Shown here: one piece after another, positions 7,601 to 9,701 of the stretch
Layout: the number at the start of each line of letters is the position of its first letter
How positions within the stretch are numbered: the first letter of the stretch is position 1
Origin: Nitrososphaera sp.
Lineage (GTDB): Archaea > Thermoproteota > Nitrososphaeria > Nitrososphaerales > Nitrososphaeraceae
Direction: 5' to 3'
DNA length: 9,701 bases
NCBI GenBank assembly: GCA_025929855.1
Contig: JAICPK010000027.1
Span: forward strand, 1-9,701
Notes under the pieces: model-generated
What the model was told of the DNA's origin: nothing
The model's database searches: none
The model's input: only the letters and a program-made list of their open reading frames with translations
Program-made: the position numbers and the translations under genes

Positions 7601-8181
7601 GCAAATGCAACCTCAAGTCTCCTATCAGCCTCATCCAGCTGCTTAAGTGCCTCTGCTTTCTTTTCGTCAAAATAGGAGAGACCGACTATATCCTCTATTA
7701 TCCTTCTGCGCTCTTCGGAATTTAATTCAGAGATTCTTGTGATCATGCCCTGCTGTACAATATTGAGTTTGTTTGGAGCTGCCAGCACTACTTCAAGAAG
7801 CTCCATTATAGCAGTCTTGGTTACCTTTTTGTCGTCAAGCCAATACTGGCTCTCACCATTCTGACCCTCAATTCCACGTGTCAAAGTGACTGTATCAGAG
7901 TCGATAGGTATACCTCTGTCAGTGTTGTCAAACGTCAGGCTAACCCGGATAAGGCGGTGGTTGCTGTTATGGCTGTCGTGGAACAACGATTGGAACTTGT
8001 CTACCCTCAGACTTTTGGGACTGTTCTCCCCTATTGCAAACATGATTGCATCAAGAATGTTAGACTTGCCTGAGCCGTTTGGACCAGTTATAGCAACTAA
8101 TCCCCTCTCAAAATGCACAGCGGTATTCTTGAAACCAAATGACTTGAAGCCGTAGACTTCTAGCTTTTTTATGTGCACCAA
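4651..8181 (-). CDS. smc: Chromosome segregation/condensation ATPase SMC
   Basis: This 1176-residue protein is a full-length SMC, the ATPase core of condensin-like complexes that fold and separate chromosomes. It has an N-terminal head with Walker A GPNGSGKS (33-40) and a Q-loop VQQG (142-145). A long coiled coil rich in Glu, Lys, Arg and Leu follows (about 170-510), then a hinge domain (about 522-670, including GYRTVSVDGELFEPAGGW), then the returning coiled coil (about 685-1040). The C-terminal head carries the ABC signature LSGGEK (1080-1085) and Walker B FYLMDEVD (1104-1111) with catalytic Glu1109. The start is TTG 8181 or the adjacent GTG 8178, differing by one residue. No kleisin (ScpA) gene is adjacent: its neighbours are the CDF transporter downstream and inositol-phosphate synthase upstream. 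Confidence 0.97.
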   Translation of the reverse strand: MVHIKKLEVYGFKSFGFKNTAVHFERGLVAITGPNGSGKSNILDAIMFAIGENSPKSLRVDKFQSLFHDSHNSNHRLIRVSLTFDNTDRGIPIDSDTVTLTRGIEGQNGESQYWLDDKKVTKTAIMELLEVVLAAPNKLNIVQQGMITRISELNSEERRRIIEDIVGLSYFDEKKAEALKQLDEADRRLEVAFARMGEIRKRIDELETERNEHLRYDQLIAELKRFKAVQISNIIRNLRYKLATSTQVLESNNQKSSHLSKLMENAQLEIEKFDAEKSRFIQQVDSANRAKAQIAMRISGLVHDSERTKAMLSEFERRIADIERRLPSIHTSKQAAVESIESTRAEVDRLKKEMEQKRAAIQDLRIKLAATNSEVEKITANIAKYAAFRDATEKRLARMASLKSQIELAGVRVEEKIKTINYKKDHNYSASALLQSEILTSKNHIVQLERALASYGVKLHDAARLSSELANAKTNLEKELAGSADLLVRAANLVNKFEERATIAKNAMNEDLAIAELMKEKDRFSIRGLVHDLIRWNHSYERPVLAAGSEWMKAFVVNNITSMIMIAAYAKEKKLPRLRIIPLDVVSGFKKKQEMPPDETNVIGRLSDFVQSDYDKLPAFLFSDILLVRNSSTAFMLSRKGYRTVSVDGELFEPAGGWMSVDFGGRITDMTKAIVFGESVGNLRTMVAKLSKLIEEKNTEVYEISKRINAGESEKVQLELLIRDVQRSITKEKESLEAKEKSISGLILDNHALQSEADLLMTELEKYSRRLALLSPAIEKLLSRLQRIGEEPSSKNELADKNIVHNQIVKAIDVANIELGQTMSILGGLEAKLKLDMQHLVEMNQENERLSLELEERKCQIEDMYKKSQSLEDELKGLRDQEQQIITSSGSAYSVLQEYERKIKTLSESERKMSKEYNLIERESALLRKDIADLTSEESSQINNLLSLGYKNLLDEMDVETAIKELSDEYEEVKSRINLRADEAYVQVMNGYRGMSTRRNQLESERNSIVSFIEQIVKEKEKVFMEAFQKVDSDIRTTFEKMTGGLAWLEIENSEDIFSSGVMLLVQFPGKTVPRESTTLSGGEKTIAATVFLLALQSLKPSPFYLMDEVDAHLDAENTDKLSKVLLERSKGSQIIMVTLKDSTVAKAALIYGIYPKEGASQVVKYKNPAQLELAH

Positions 8182-8213
8182 GGGTAGCTATCTGGTTAGT
8201 TTTCATGCGAGCT

Positions 8214-8221
8214 AATTATAC
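8214..8221 (-). promoter_or_regulatory. TATA-like box of smc
   Basis: On the minus strand GTATAATT is centred about 36-39 bases before the TTG/GTG start pair, implying a short leader of roughly 10 bases. The leader sequence (AACCAGATAGCTACCC) shows no strong Shine-Dalgarno. Confidence 0.45.
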
Positions 8222-8408
8222 GTTGTCGCAGTCATTTCATATCCTTTTAGTAAAATATTTTTCGCATTTACATTGTGGGAGAAATGTAGCTTAAGGCAAG
8301 ACTCATTTATATCCTATTGCTGGTGAGCAAAAGTCTATCTGATGTAGCCGTCTTTTTAATCATCAATAGAACTATGGAGCGACGTTATCGAAAAGCTGGC
8401 GCAGAGAT

Positions 8409-8413
8409 AAAAA
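8409..8413 (-). terminator. T-tract terminator candidate for inositol-phosphate synthase
   Basis: Five T in a row on the minus strand, about 40 bases beyond the stop at 8454, with a second T-rich patch closer to the gene. This fits hairpin-independent archaeal termination. The tract is short. Confidence 0.3.
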
Positions 8414-8453
8414 TCTAACAAGCGATCAAAGAAAATGTGGAAGTGATTGAATT

Positions 8454-9542
8454 CTATCGTTCCTTTTTGCCTTCGACAAATTCTAAGAAGTTTGACTTGG
8501 CAACAGAATAAGGTAGCTGCACAGGTGGATGTTTGAAGCAGTAAGCAGATACGCTTTCAAGTGGTCCAGAGATACCCCTGTCAAGTGCAAGCTTGGTCGC
8601 CCTCACTGCGTCTATCATTACACCAGCACTATTGTATGCGTCAACTACTTTTAATTTGAGGTCAAGCTCGACAGGGATATTGCCAAAATACCTTCCTTTC
8701 ATGGATATGTAGCATACTTTGTCGTTATCCAAGAATGGTACAAAGTCTGATGGCCCTATCCTCATCGGTATATCATAAGGTGCCATTGCAGCTACTGCGC
8801 TTGTCTTGCTCGCTCTTTTATCCTCTAGCCGCTCCTCGTCCAACATATTGTAAAAGTCCATGTCACCTCCTATGTTTAGCTGGTAGGTCTGGTCTAAGGT
8901 TACTCCGCGGTCTACAAAGAGCTTTACCAGTGTTTTATGAACTACGGTGGCACCAAGCTGGCTCATAACATCGTCACCAGCGCATGGTAATTTACGATCT
9001 TCAAATGCCTGCTGCCATTTCGCGTTTGATGCTATAAACACGGGAATTGCGTTAATAAAGGCGCAACCTGCTTCAAGGCAGGCTTCAGCATAGTATCTTG
9101 TTCCTTGTCTGCTCCCAACGGGCAAGTAATTAAGAAGAATTTCTGCGCCACTATCTTTCAGGACCTTGGCCACGTTTGCAGAAGGTTTATCAGAGACCTG
9201 TACCTTTCCGCGGTAATGGTTTCCCAAACCGTCTAAAACTTCTCCTTTTTCAACAATTACCTTCGAATTCTCTACGTCGGCTATCTTTACTGTATTGTTA
9301 GGTCCTGCAAAAATTGCCTCAGAAAGATCTTTTCCTACTTTTGAATCAATAACGTCAAATGCTGCCACAAATTCAATGTCTTTTGGTTCGTATCCTCCTA
9401 AGTCAAATGCAGTAAGTCCAATTGAATCATTTGAATCATTTGACTTACCGTTACCGCTTACGTCATAATACTTTGTACCCTGTATAAGTGCAGAAGCACA
9501 GTTTCCAATACCGGCTAGTGCAACCTTGATTTTTTTAGACAT
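8454..9542 (-). CDS. ino1: Inositol-1-phosphate synthase (myo-inositol-3-phosphate synthase family)
   Basis: This NAD-dependent enzyme converts glucose 6-phosphate to inositol 1-phosphate, the first step toward inositol head groups; in archaea these serve archaetidylinositol-type lipids. The 362-residue protein has the short form shared with actinobacteria and archaea. Visible signatures are the Rossmann loop GIGNCASALIQG (11-22), FVAAFDV (58-64), NNTVKIADV (82-90), NYLPVGS (138-144), AFINAIPVFIAS (161-172), GDDVMSQLGAT (189-199), NIGGDMDF (223-230), SKTSAV with K246, IGPSDFVPFLD (262-272) and DAYNSAGVMIDAVRA (301-315). Remembered relatives have GGNMDF where this one has GGDMDF (D227). A hydrophilic loop at 30-40 carries a short tandem repeat, NDSNDS. 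The ATG start is clear; a TATA-like box lies 33 bases upstream. It is monocistronic as far as the window shows. Confidence 0.96.
   Translation of the reverse strand: MSKKIKVALAGIGNCASALIQGTKYYDVSGNGKSNDSNDSIGLTAFDLGGYEPKDIEFVAAFDVIDSKVGKDLSEAIFAGPNNTVKIADVENSKVIVEKGEVLDGLGNHYRGKVQVSDKPSANVAKVLKDSGAEILLNYLPVGSRQGTRYYAEACLEAGCAFINAIPVFIASNAKWQQAFEDRKLPCAGDDVMSQLGATVVHKTLVKLFVDRGVTLDQTYQLNIGGDMDFYNMLDEERLEDKRASKTSAVAAMAPYDIPMRIGPSDFVPFLDNDKVCYISMKGRYFGNIPVELDLKLKVVDAYNSAGVMIDAVRATKLALDRGISGPLESVSAYCFKHPPVQLPYSVAKSNFLEFVEGKKER
9422..9443 (-). repeat. 9-base tandem repeat within ino1
   Basis: The unit TTGAATCAT (plus strand) occurs at 9422-9430 and 9431-9439, followed by a four-base partial copy. 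It keeps frame and encodes the repeated Asn-Asp-Ser of a surface loop near residues 35-40 of the synthase. It is likely a replication-slippage product in a tolerant loop. Confidence 0.7.
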
Positions 9543-9701
9543 ATCCTAGAGAATAAAAAGAAGGATATTTGTATTTATCAGACTCTACAGATCGCCTAGG
9601 AAGATTACCTTGTATGATCAAACTGAACATCAAATTAGTTGGATTATACCCTTTATTTTTAGTATAGAATCAACTTAAAATCAGAAGCAGAATTTTTTGA
9701 C
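9543..9701. other. Right-edge intergenic region
   Basis: About 160 AT-rich bases contain the ino1 promoter. The three minus-strand frames entering from the right edge all stop within about 45 bases, and the only plus-strand ATG frame (from near 9614) has 17 codons, so no gene is supported. A plus-strand AT-rich patch around 9643-9662 could be a promoter for a gene beyond the window, but this cannot be shown. Confidence 0.35.
9572..9579 (-). promoter_or_regulatory. TATA-like box of inositol-phosphate synthase
   Basis: On the minus strand GATAAATA is centred about 33 bases ahead of the ATG at 9542, implying a leader of a few bases only. Confidence 0.45.

Larger units (their letters stand above)
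8182..8453. other. Intergenic region between ino1 and smc
   Basis: These 272 bases hold the smc promoter (TATA-like box at 8214-8221) and the 3' end signals of the inositol-phosphate synthase gene. A TTTATATCC element on the plus strand (8306-8314) looks like a TATA box, but no gene follows it: the reading frame from the ATG near 8374 has 14 codons, and no tRNA-like or clear box C/D arrangement is visible. Nothing else was recognised. Confidence 0.4.

Noticed and set aside
8306..8420. Possible small RNA after an orphan plus-strand TATA-like element
   Set aside because: There is a TGATGTA word resembling box C but no matching box D arrangement, no stable fold and no tRNA features; the evidence is too weak to call a gene.
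1..9701. Mobile element, CRISPR array, toxin-antitoxin or defence cluster
   Set aside because: No transposase or integrase motifs, regularly spaced repeats, terminal inverted repeats or paired small toxin-like genes were seen. Gene content is housekeeping in character.

Overview
This window is most likely a chromosomal segment from an archaeon, probably an ammonia-oxidising Nitrososphaeria (Thaumarchaeota) lineage. This is judged from family resemblance and promoter style, not from a database match. The supporting signs are an archaeal/eukaryal-type prolyl-tRNA synthetase with a C-terminal zinc knuckle, an inositol-1-phosphate synthase, a full-length SMC, a tiny Elf1-like zinc ribbon, and AT-rich TATA-like boxes that often lie about 26-30 bases ahead of the start codon, as expected for leaderless archaeal mRNAs. 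GTG and TTG starts are common (proS, the winged-helix gene, the CDF transporter, SMC).

Layout, left to right. A possible minus-strand gene runs off the left edge (1-63). A divergent intergenic region then leads to proS (267-1721, +), whose stop overlaps the ATG of a VTT/DedA-like membrane protein (1721-2419, +); the two look like one transcription unit. A small minus-strand protein with a possible Cys/His metal site (2434-2730) converges on it. After a gene-poor stretch come a winged-helix regulator (3016-3306, +), preceded by a perfect 11-bp inverted repeat that reaches its start codon, and a 57-codon Elf1-like zinc-ribbon gene (3484-3657, +). The rest is on the minus strand: a CDF metal-cation transporter (3721-4605), the chromosome structural-maintenance ATPase SMC (4651-8181), and inositol-1-phosphate synthase (8454-9542). 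The right-hand 159 bases hold the promoter of the last gene and no clear further gene.

Functionally this is mostly housekeeping: translation (ProRS), transcription (Elf1-like factor, winged-helix regulator), chromosome organisation (SMC), membrane lipid head-group synthesis (inositol phosphate) and membrane or metal homeostasis (VTT protein, CDF). I see no rRNA, tRNA, CRISPR array, transposase, integrase or defence locus, and no convincing new multi-gene system. The points most worth a second look are the Asp-to-Asn change at the transmembrane metal site of the CDF protein, the palindromic probable operator of the winged-helix gene, and the short zinc-ribbon gene, which ordinary length cut-offs would miss.
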